Origin: RGIG250 sp045616885
GTDB lineage: Bacteria > Bacillota > Negativicutes > Selenomonadales > Selenomonadaceae
Direction: 5' to 3'
Length of the DNA stretch: 7,736 nt
Assembly: GCA_045616885.1 (NCBI GenBank)
Contig: JAZLHS010000097.1
Coordinates: forward strand, 1 to 7,736
The first letter of the stretch is position 1, and the number at the start of each line of letters is the position of its first letter. Both the position numbers and the translations under genes were made by a program. Positions 1-5,284 of the stretch are shown here, piece after piece. A model generated the notes under the pieces. It saw only the letters and a program-made list of their open reading frames with translations, searched no databases and was not told where the DNA came from.

Positions 1-5
1 TCGGG

Positions 6-135
6 CACCTCCCCTAAATGGGAGGCTTTGGGGTGTTTTACCCCTCCGGTCTCGCTTCGCTCGACCACCTCCCCTTGTAAAGGGGAGACAAATAGAGTGA
101 TGTTGAGCTAGACCACCTCCCCTAGATGGGAGGCT
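6..135. repeat. Intergenic cluster of short palindromic repeats
   Basis: The stretch 1-214 holds no gene. Three copies of a roughly 22-24 base unit beginning (AC)CACCTCCCCT lie at 6-27, 64-87 and 112-135. Copies one and three differ by few bases (AAATGGGAGGCT against AGATGGGAGGCT). Copy two ends in an 8-bp perfect hairpin instead (CTCCCCTT, loop GTA, AAGGGGAG, 69-87). A further small hairpin, GGGGT-GTTTT-ACCCC, lies at 30-44, and a TCGCTTCGCTCGACC element joins units one and two. The same style of element (GAAGC-containing spacer next to a CCTCCC hairpin) recurs at 5060-5097, so this looks like a dispersed intergenic repeat family. Function is unknown. Confidence 0.7.
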
Positions 136-162
136 ACTGGAGGAGAATAATCTAAAGCACCC

Positions 163-190
163 GTATAGGGCGGGCGAACCCGCCCTATAC
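163..190 (-). terminator. Hairpin terminator after the ABC-importer operon
   Basis: A perfect 12-bp stem (GTATAGGGCGGG against CCCGCCCTATAC) closes a 4-base loop that reads TTCG on the minus strand. It starts 24 bases after the stop codon of the binding-protein gene. No run of T follows directly (the minus strand continues GGGTGCTTTAG), so it may act as a weak or factor-assisted terminator or as a 3'-end stabiliser rather than a classical intrinsic terminator. Confidence 0.6.
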
Positions 191-214
191 AAGTACCATG
201 ATAGTTAATTTATA

Positions 215-1837
215 TTATTTTGCAGCCGGTTTGATCAGCGGAGTTACCCAGTAGTAGTCAGCCGGATAAATCTTTGCGTTGTCAATCTTAGAGGAGCTGA
301 CCATGTTGGTCTGCGGATAACCAAAGTAGAGGGAAGCGCAGTCATCGAGGAGAATCTGCTGAGCCTTAATCATCATCTCACGACGCTTGCCCTTGTCGAA
401 CTCAACAGCCAGCTGAGCCATGAGCTCATCATAAGCCGGGTTGCTGTAGCCGGTACCGTTCTGCGGGTTGTTGCCGTCTACATTGGTACGCCAGTACCAG
501 TTGAGGTATACTTCCGGGTCACCGGTCGGAGCGGTGATGTTGTTGGAGAGCATGAGGTCGAACTCACCGTTGATGCCCATGCGGTCAACGAGGTTGTAGT
601 CAACAGCATTAATCTTGATGTCGATACCGACCTTCTTGGCATCAGCCTGAGCAGCCTCAGCGTAGAGCGGGAGCTCTGCACGGCTGTTGTAGGTAACGAG
701 TACGAGCTGCAGGGGCTTGCCGTCCTTATCGAGGATACCGTCGCCGTTGGTATCTTTCCAGCCAGCCTCAGCGAGGAGCTTCTTAGCACGCTCTACATTG
801 TAGGCGTTCGGGTCCTTCAGCTGGTCGAAGCCGTAGTCGAGGGACGGCGGAATCGGAGCCTTACCGGGGAGGAAGGTACCCTTCAGGAGAACCTTGTTGT
901 AGGTCTCGCGGTCGAGGCAGCTGACGAGAGCTTCACGGACGCGCTTGTCGTTGAGGATACGGCCTTCACGCATGTTCAGGCGGGAGATAACGGTACGGAG
1001 AGATGCAATCTCGGATACCTTGAACTTATCCTTGCCGCGGAAGAGGGTCATATCACCGGCAGCGACATTTACAGCTGCATCGATTTCACCGGACTGGAGA
1101 GCCATAGCGCGGGTGTTCGGGTCATCGATGGAGGGAATTTCGAGAGTCTTATAGGGAACCTGACCGCCCCAGTACTTGTCGTTGGCTTCCATTACAGCCT
1201 TTTCCTTGACGAAGGACTTAACCTTGTACGGACCGGTGCAGATGGGGCCCTGCTTGGAGAAGTCGCGGTCGCCGCCGGCAGCCTTCTCAGAGGTAACATC
1301 AACAATCAGCCAAAGCGGGTCAGCAAGGGCACCGTTGAGGTTCGGGGAGGGCTTGTCGGTGGTAATCAGGAGATCCTGACCCTTTGCTTCCATCTTGGTG
1401 TAGGCAAAGAAGGTACCGGCACGCTTGGACTTAGCAAATACGCGCTCGATGGACTTCTTAACAGCTTCAGCATCGCACTTCTTGCCGTTGGAGAAGACCA
1501 TGTTGTCACGGATATGGATGGTCCAGGTGAGCTTGTCCTCACTTACAGACCACTTGTCAGCAACCCAAGGCTGAACATTCATCTTTTCATCGAATTTAAA
1601 GAGGCACTCGCCGAGGCCGTAACGCATTACAACCCAGCCGAAGTAGTTATCAGTCGGCTCGAGGCTGTCGGCGAAGTTGGTAACGCCGAACTTGAACTTC
1701 TCAGCCTGACCGGAAGCAGCTTTCTTGTCGTCGGCCTTCTTGTCACCGCCGCCACCGCAGCCGGTAACGAAGCTGGCCAGCATGCCGGTAGCCAGAGCAG
1801 CTGCCATGGCTTTCTTTGCTTTGTTGAAAGTGAACAT
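215..1837 (-). CDS. ABC importer substrate-binding lipoprotein, peptide/nickel family (SBP_bac_5)
   Basis: This 540-residue protein captures the substrate outside the inner membrane and delivers it to the permease pair encoded just upstream. Residues 1-27 form a lipoprotein signal peptide with lipobox VTGC and lipidated Cys27, followed by a Gly/Lys/Asp-rich tether to about residue 45. Family marks are WVADKW (91-96), LTWTIHIRDNMVFSNG (103-118), TGPYKVKSF (201-209), a DP-TRA-AL-SGEID segment (239-253) and RVREALVSCLDR (299-310). An Asp/Asn loop DTNGDG (362-367) resembles a calcium loop and is common in the family. The length is usual. The start has AGGAGAG six bases upstream. By eye, the E. 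coli NikA ligand residues Arg137 and His416 and the DppA dipeptide-anchoring Asp region are not matched; the equivalent stretch reads NNITAPTGDPEVYL (432-445). Nickel or dipeptide specificity is therefore unsupported. It is the last gene of its operon, 43 bases after the second permease. Confidence 0.93.
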   Translation of the reverse strand: MFTFNKAKKAMAAALATGMLASFVTGCGGGGDKKADDKKAASGQAEKFKFGVTNFADSLEPTDNYFGWVVMRYGLGECLFKFDEKMNVQPWVADKWSVSEDKLTWTIHIRDNMVFSNGKKCDAEAVKKSIERVFAKSKRAGTFFAYTKMEAKGQDLLITTDKPSPNLNGALADPLWLIVDVTSEKAAGGDRDFSKQGPICTGPYKVKSFVKEKAVMEANDKYWGGQVPYKTLEIPSIDDPNTRAMALQSGEIDAAVNVAAGDMTLFRGKDKFKVSEIASLRTVISRLNMREGRILNDKRVREALVSCLDRETYNKVLLKGTFLPGKAPIPPSLDYGFDQLKDPNAYNVERAKKLLAEAGWKDTNGDGILDKDGKPLQLVLVTYNSRAELPLYAEAAQADAKKVGIDIKINAVDYNLVDRMGINGEFDLMLSNNITAPTGDPEVYLNWYWRTNVDGNNPQNGTGYSNPAYDELMAQLAVEFDKGKRREMMIKAQQILLDDCASLYFGYPQTNMVSSSKIDNAKIYPADYYWVTPLIKPAAK

Positions 1838-1880
1838 TTACATCTCTCCTATTCTTAAATTATTAAAAAATAAAAGCTGA

Positions 1881-2696
1881 TTAATTATGACGACGTGGGT
1901 CCATGATATCACGGAGGCAGTCACCCCAAGTATTGAAGATAGCAACAACTACGAGGATTGCCATACCGGGATACATCATAACCCAAGGTGCAGTCTGGAT
2001 TACCTGACGACCTTCATTGAGCATGAGACCCCACTCCGGTGTGGGCGGCTGAGCACCGAATCCGAGGAAGGACAGACCGGCAATCTCCATAATCATAGTA
2101 CCGATATCCATTGCAGCGGTAACAATGATGGTCAGGATGATATTCGGCAGAATGTGACGATAGAGTACCTGAAAAGATGTGGTGCCGTTGGTTACAGCAG
2201 CTGCAACGAAGTCACGGTCACGAATCTTCATGGTAAGAGAGCGAGCGAGGCGGGCGTATTTCGTCCAGCCTACGACGGTCAGCGCCAAGATGGTGTTGAT
2301 AGCACTACCACCCATGATACCGGCGATGGCGATAGCCAGAACGATACCAGGGAAAGCCAGCATGAGGTCAGATACACGCATGAGAACCATGTCGACCTTG
2401 CCGCCGTAGTAACCGGCAACAATGCCTACTGCGGTGCCTACTGATGTCATCAGCAATACGATAACCATCGTCATAGACAGAGATACGCGGGCACCGTAGA
2501 GGATACGGGCGAAGCAGTCACGACCGAGCTTATCGGTACCGAAGATGTGAGCGCCACCCGGCTCCATGAGAGCTTCCTTCATGTTGGTGGTGTAAGGGTC
2601 AAAGGAGGTGATTACCGGAGCCAGAATAGCGGAAGCGATAATCAGTATTACAAGACCCGTAAAGATCCTGAATGTTGTCTTGTCATTCATTTTCAT
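1881..2696 (-). CDS. ABC importer permease, DppC/OppC/NikC type
   Basis: This 271-residue inner-membrane protein is the second half of the transport channel. The N-terminus (1-35) carries the first membrane helix of the OppC_N type. The family signature GTDKLGRDCFARILYGAR lies at 53-70. The ATPase-contacting EAA loop is at about 165-185 (AAA-x3-G-x10-ILP, with Gly171 and Ile182-Leu183-Pro184). Hydrophobic segments run near 10-30, 75-97, 112-142, 186-212 and 240-258, and the protein ends in DPRRHN. The ATG directly abuts the TAA of the upstream permease gene (TAAATG, no gap), and the AAAGGGGA ribosome site lies inside that gene's end. This arrangement implies translational coupling. A second ATG two codons later is a possible alternative start. 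The intact EAA loop means it should still engage an ATPase, though none is encoded nearby. Confidence 0.93.
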   Translation of the reverse strand: MKMNDKTTFRIFTGLVILIIASAILAPVITSFDPYTTNMKEALMEPGGAHIFGTDKLGRDCFARILYGARVSLSMTMVIVLLMTSVGTAVGIVAGYYGGKVDMVLMRVSDLMLAFPGIVLAIAIAGIMGGSAINTILALTVVGWTKYARLARSLTMKIRDRDFVAAAVTNGTTSFQVLYRHILPNIILTIIVTAAMDIGTMIMEIAGLSFLGFGAQPPTPEWGLMLNEGRQVIQTAPWVMMYPGMAILVVVAIFNTWGDCLRDIMDPRRHN

Positions 2697-3638
2697 TTAG
2701 CGAGTCCCCTTTCGAATACGCGGATCAAGATAATGATAGGAGCAGTCAATTATAAGGTTGATTACCATGTAGAAGACTGCAATCCAGAGAACGAAGCCCA
2801 TGACCAGCGGGTAGTCACGCATTTCGATAGCATGAACTGCGAGCTTGCCCATGCCCGGCCAGCCGAATACCATCTCGATGACGGCGGAGCCGCCGAGGAG
2901 CCAGCCGATGGTCAGACCAAGAAGGGTGATGAGAGGCAGGCAGGCATTTGGCAGAATGTGATGCCAGAGAACACGGCTCATGGGAATGCCGCGAGCTCTT
3001 GCACCCATTACATAGTCCTGATTGAGCTCTTCAAGCACTGCAGTACGAACCTGTCTGGTGTACTTGGCAGCCATGGAGAGAGCTAAAGTTGCAGCCGGAA
3101 GAACCATTCTTCTGAACTCTACTTCACCGCCAGCGATGGGGAACCAGCCGAGTTGCAAGCCGAAGATGTAGAGGAAAATCAAGCCAACCCAGAAGGTAGG
3201 CATGGAAATTCCGATGAAGGTCAATGCACGAATTACATTGTCGATGACACCATTGCGATGGAGCGCAGAGATGATGCCAAGGGGAAGAGCAATGATCATC
3301 ATGATGAACAGAGAGCTGCCGGCAAGAGCCAGCGTACCCGGCAGTGCCTCCATAAGCTTCTGAGCTACCGGCACGCGAGCCGAGTAGGACATGCCCATGT
3401 CGCCCATGGCCAAACCACCAAGCCAGCGAATGTACTGGATATGGAAAGGCTGGTCAAGACCGAGCTGCTTTCTCGTTTCTTCGATAACTTCCTTCGGTAC
3501 GATTACATCGCCGACCTCCAAAATCATTTCGACAGGATCACCCGGGGCAATGTAGGTGAGTGCAAAGGTCAGAAATGTTACGCCCAAGAGCGTCAATATC
3601 ATCTGCACTAAGCGATGAAGTATTTCTTTCCCTTTCAA
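2697..3638 (-). CDS. ABC importer permease, DppB/OppB/NikB type
   Basis: This inner-membrane permease pairs with the DppC-type protein. I place the start at TTG 3638 (313 residues, beginning M/L-KGKEILHRL) because AAGGGAG sits eight bases upstream and DppB-family proteins begin right before this helix. An ATG at 3677 would add 13 residues (326 in total) but has no ribosome site. Numbered from 3677, the first helix is at 22-43, TYIAPGDPVEM at 41-51, the helices of the core domain at 115-138, 150-175 and 193-205, the EAA loop at about 225-243 (GARARG ... HILPN), VFGWPGMGKL at 270-279, and the terminal LDPRIR motif at 317-322. It is the first gene of the B-C-binding protein operon. The promoter at 3735-3764 gives a leader of about 90 bases. 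Confidence 0.92.
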   Translation of the reverse strand: MKGKEILHRLVQMILTLLGVTFLTFALTYIAPGDPVEMILEVGDVIVPKEVIEETRKQLGLDQPFHIQYIRWLGGLAMGDMGMSYSARVPVAQKLMEALPGTLALAGSSLFIMMIIALPLGIISALHRNGVIDNVIRALTFIGISMPTFWVGLIFLYIFGLQLGWFPIAGGEVEFRRMVLPAATLALSMAAKYTRQVRTAVLEELNQDYVMGARARGIPMSRVLWHHILPNACLPLITLLGLTIGWLLGGSAVIEMVFGWPGMGKLAVHAIEMRDYPLVMGFVLWIAVFYMVINLIIDCSYHYLDPRIRKGTR

Positions 3639-3646
3639 AAGACCAT

Positions 3647-3653
3647 CTCCCTT
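3647..3653 (-). promoter_or_regulatory. Ribosome binding site that sets a TTG start for the DppB-type gene
   Basis: On the minus strand AAGGGAG ends eight bases before TTG at 3638-3636. The in-frame ATGs upstream (3677 and 3659) are preceded by TTTAGTTGG and ATCAATCAAT, which have no complementarity to the 16S tail. The shorter product also matches the usual N-terminus of the family. Initiation at the ATG cannot be excluded from sequence. Confidence 0.6.
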
Positions 3654-3734
3654 TTGCATATTGATTGATGATAACATCCAACTAAACTCATAATATATCC
3701 CATCTATTTATAAGCCTGTTGGACTAACGACATT

Positions 3735-3764
3735 ATTTTAATTTATGTATAATCATTCTGTCAA
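3735..3764 (-). promoter_or_regulatory. Sigma-70-type promoter of the ABC-importer operon
   Basis: The minus strand reads TTGACA (3764-3759), an 18-base AT-rich spacer, then TAAAAT (3740-3735). The -35 is perfect and the -10 matches five of six bases. Transcription should start near 3728. The surrounding gap (3678-3935) is strongly AT-rich compared with the genes. No clear operator palindrome was recognised there. Confidence 0.7.
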
Positions 3765-3870
3765 GTACTTAGCATGATATTTAATAAATTTCATTAATCA
3801 ATTCGTGATATATTCCCTATGTAGAACTAATACATATTACAAAAATAAATATTTATAATCATTAATCACA

Positions 3871-3903
3871 AAAAAATAAGGAGATTGGGACAATCTCCTT
3901 ATT
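3871..3903 (-). terminator. Rho-independent terminator of the deacylase gene
   Basis: A perfect 13-bp stem (AATAAGGAGATTG against CAATCTCCTTATT) with a 3-base loop is followed on the minus strand by a run of six or more T (3876-3871, extended by the stem's own T residues). It begins 32 bases after the deacylase stop codon. It separates the deacylase from the importer operon, which has its own promoter about 110 bases further on. Confidence 0.92.
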
Positions 3904-3935
3904 AATTTTAGTCAAAACGATCGTTATGGGACTTT

Positions 3936-4973
3936 TTACTCAATTAATTGATGATGGTCGTGGTCAGTATGAGATGCTTCCTCTGTTTCATCAAGAACAT
4001 GGCACTGCTGCTCTACGGCACAGAACATGACAGCGTCGCCTTTGCGGACGGAAAGCGCAGAGAGCTGGTAGAGATTGGTGGCTGATTCATTTGCCACAAC
4101 CTCTTCCCTGATATTCCCAAAGACATCGGTAATTGTACCTACAATCTGACCTTTCTTCAAGATATCGCCGGGCTGAACAAGGGGCTTCCAAAGACCGCTT
4201 TCCTTGGCGATGATAGGACGGGAGTTGGCGAAGTCGTGAACGTGATCCAGCTTCTTTCTCTCCCGACCGTCATCATAAATGCCAAAGTATTTCATGAGGC
4301 GGTACATATCAGCCAGATAGCCGATTTCTTCATTTTCATTCCAGATGCAGTTGCCGCCGCGCTCAATGAGGATACCGGGCAGGTCGTTCAGAGATGCGGC
4401 TGCCAGACTGCCATTGGGTGATGTGGAACTAACCATCCAGTGCATATAGAGGTTCTGAGCCGCGGCACGGGATTTCTCTACGACCTCCGGCTTGGCCAGT
4501 ACGGAATAGTAGAGGTGCGGGATGAGGTCTTCGTGAAGGTCTCCGCTGTGGAGGTCCATGTAGAAGTCATAGCCCTTCCCCATTTCCTGAGTAATGAACC
4601 AGGCAATTCGCTCGGCGGCAGTGCCGTCTTCCTTGCCGGGATAAACACGGTTGATATTCTTGCCGTCAGCGGGGACGATGGCGGCTTTGCGCTCCATGAA
4701 GGCACCGCCGTTGACGAGGTGGAGTATGGTGAGGGAGCCGGACATTTTCAGGGGGTCGATGCGGCGAACGAGCTGGGCGGTGGCGAGGATGCCTGGGTAT
4801 TCGTTGCCGTGGATGCCGGCGGTGATGAGGATACGCTTGCCGGGCTTTGCTCCATTGATTATGGAGAAGGGAACGTCAGGGGTATCATCGGTGATGCTTA
4901 TATAGCCCTGAACTTTGGTGCCGGGCTTTGCGACGTAGCCGCAGAATTCTATATCTTTTAATTCTTCAGACAT
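3936..4973 (-). CDS. Zinc-dependent deacylase, succinylglutamate desuccinylase/aspartoacylase (AstE/AspA) family
   Basis: This 345-residue cytoplasmic enzyme belongs to the M14-like AstE/AspA deacylases, which hydrolyse N-acyl amino acids or related amides. Zinc ligands are His55 and Glu58 (GIHGNE, 53-58) and His142 (DLHSG, 140-144). NINRVYPG (106-113) supplies the substrate-binding Asn/Arg pair, and Glu204 in ILIERGG is the likely general base. Residues about 255-320 (KPLVQPGDILKKGQ..., GDAVMF) form the C-terminal barrel-like domain seen in COG3608-type predicted deacylases. There is no signal peptide. The last residues are unusually rich in His and Asp (SHTDHDHH, 334-341) and could bind metal. 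The ATG start has AAGGAGG eight bases upstream. A hairpin-rich leader precedes it and a strong terminator follows. Substrate is unknown: the family includes desuccinylases, aspartoacylases and peptide-type deacylases. Nearness to the importer suggests, but does not show, an imported substrate. Confidence 0.9.
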   Translation of the reverse strand: MSEELKDIEFCGYVAKPGTKVQGYISITDDTPDVPFSIINGAKPGKRILITAGIHGNEYPGILATAQLVRRIDPLKMSGSLTILHLVNGGAFMERKAAIVPADGKNINRVYPGKEDGTAAERIAWFITQEMGKGYDFYMDLHSGDLHEDLIPHLYYSVLAKPEVVEKSRAAAQNLYMHWMVSSTSPNGSLAAASLNDLPGILIERGGNCIWNENEEIGYLADMYRLMKYFGIYDDGRERKKLDHVHDFANSRPIIAKESGLWKPLVQPGDILKKGQIVGTITDVFGNIREEVVANESATNLYQLSALSVRKGDAVMFCAVEQQCHVLDETEEASHTDHDHHQLIE

Positions 4974-5015
4974 TGTTAATGCCTCCTTGTAGGTAAAAAA
5001 TATATTAATATGTGT

Positions 5016-5040
5016 AAAGGCTCCCTTGAGGGGAGCCTTT
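5016..5040 (-). terminator. Hairpin between the metal pump and deacylase genes
   Basis: A perfect 10-bp stem, AAAGGCTCCC against GGGAGCCTTT, closes a 5-base loop. On the minus strand it is followed by TTTACACATATTAATATATTTTTT, which has only a broken T tract. It could terminate transcripts from the pump operon, but it lies 245 bases past that stop and only 27 bases before the deacylase ribosome site, so it may instead be a leader element of the deacylase mRNA. Confidence 0.5.
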
Positions 5041-5059
5041 GAGATAGCGTAGCGTGTGT

Positions 5060-5097
5060 CCTCCCTGATGTTCAGGGAGGGGGGGGCAGCGAAGCTG
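5060..5097. repeat. Palindromic intergenic element (CCTCCCTGA hairpin plus CAGCGAAGCTG)
   Basis: A perfect 9-bp stem, CCTCCCTGA (5060-5068) against TCAGGGAGG (5072-5080), with loop TGT is followed by a G run and a small inverted repeat CAGC-GAA-GCTG (5087-5097), then GTGGAGGGGG. The combination of a CCTCCC hairpin with a GAAGC element echoes the cluster at the window start, which argues for a dispersed repeat family. Confidence 0.6.
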
Positions 5098-5110
5098 GTG
5101 GAGGGGGAGA

Positions 5111-5116
5111 ATTATA
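5111..5116 (-). promoter_or_regulatory. Possible -10 element for the deacylase gene
   Basis: TATAAT occurs on the minus strand in the only AT-rich patch of an otherwise GC-rich repeat region. No good -35 lies 16-18 bases upstream, so this is a weak call. If it is used, transcription would begin near 5104 and both hairpins (5060-5080 and 5016-5040) would be in the leader of the deacylase mRNA. No better promoter was found between the hairpin and the gene. Confidence 0.25.
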
Positions 5117-5123
5117 TTTTAAC

Positions 5124-5247
5124 CCACCACCGCCTAACGGCGGTCCCCCGCCCTTGGAAAGGGCGGACTTCTCCACCACTGCATTACGGCGGTCCCCCGC
5201 CCTTAGAAAGGGCGGACTTCCACACCGCCTTTTCAAGGGCGGACTTG
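5124..5247. repeat. Tandem 48-bp palindromic repeat, two full units and a truncated third
   Basis: Unit 1 (5124-5171) and unit 2 (5173-5220) are each 48 bases and differ at four positions. Each contains the hairpin CCGCCCTT-N3-AAGGGCGG, and unit 1 also has CCGCC-TAA-CGGCGG. A third, 27-base copy (5221-5247) keeps CACACCGCC and AAGGGCGGACTTG but lacks the middle. No open reading frame with a ribosome site spans the region. It lies just after the stop codon of the metal-pump gene. It may be a small palindromic mobile or REP-like element; no transposase or target duplication is visible. Confidence 0.75.
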
Positions 5248-5257
5248 ATACAATTTG

Positions 5258-5277
5258 TCAGCTTACGGCGACAGCCC
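5258..5277. repeat. Post-stop repeat, copy A (CTTACGGCGACAGCCC)
   Basis: This 20-base element begins eight bases beyond the metal-pump stop codon, reading on the minus strand. It matches 16 of 20 bases of the element at 7655-7674, which lies at the same kind of site behind another gene. Every difference is a transition. Confidence 0.5.
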
Positions 5278-5284
5278 CATTATT

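Noticed and set aside
215..1837. Assignment as nickel-binding protein NikA
   Set aside because: Manual alignment does not find counterparts of Arg137 or His416, and no NikD/NikE or urease/hydrogenase genes are present. The generic family name is safer.
1887..3611. Plus-strand open frames of about 150-185 codons over the two permease genes
   Set aside because: They are antisense to genes with clear EAA loops and family signatures, have no ribosome sites and give low-complexity His/Asn/Asp-rich products.
3780..3870. Fur-box-like AT-rich sequence (GATTAATGATTATAAAT) upstream of the importer promoter
   Set aside because: The match to a Fur box is weak, and such words are expected by chance in this very AT-rich gap.
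4990..5018. TTTACA-N17-TACCTA as promoter of the deacylase gene
   Set aside because: It would place the transcription start inside the ribosome binding site, leaving no usable leader.
5124..5247. Possible CRISPR array
   Set aside because: The two 48-base units are adjacent with a one-base gap and have no unique spacers. No cas gene is nearby.
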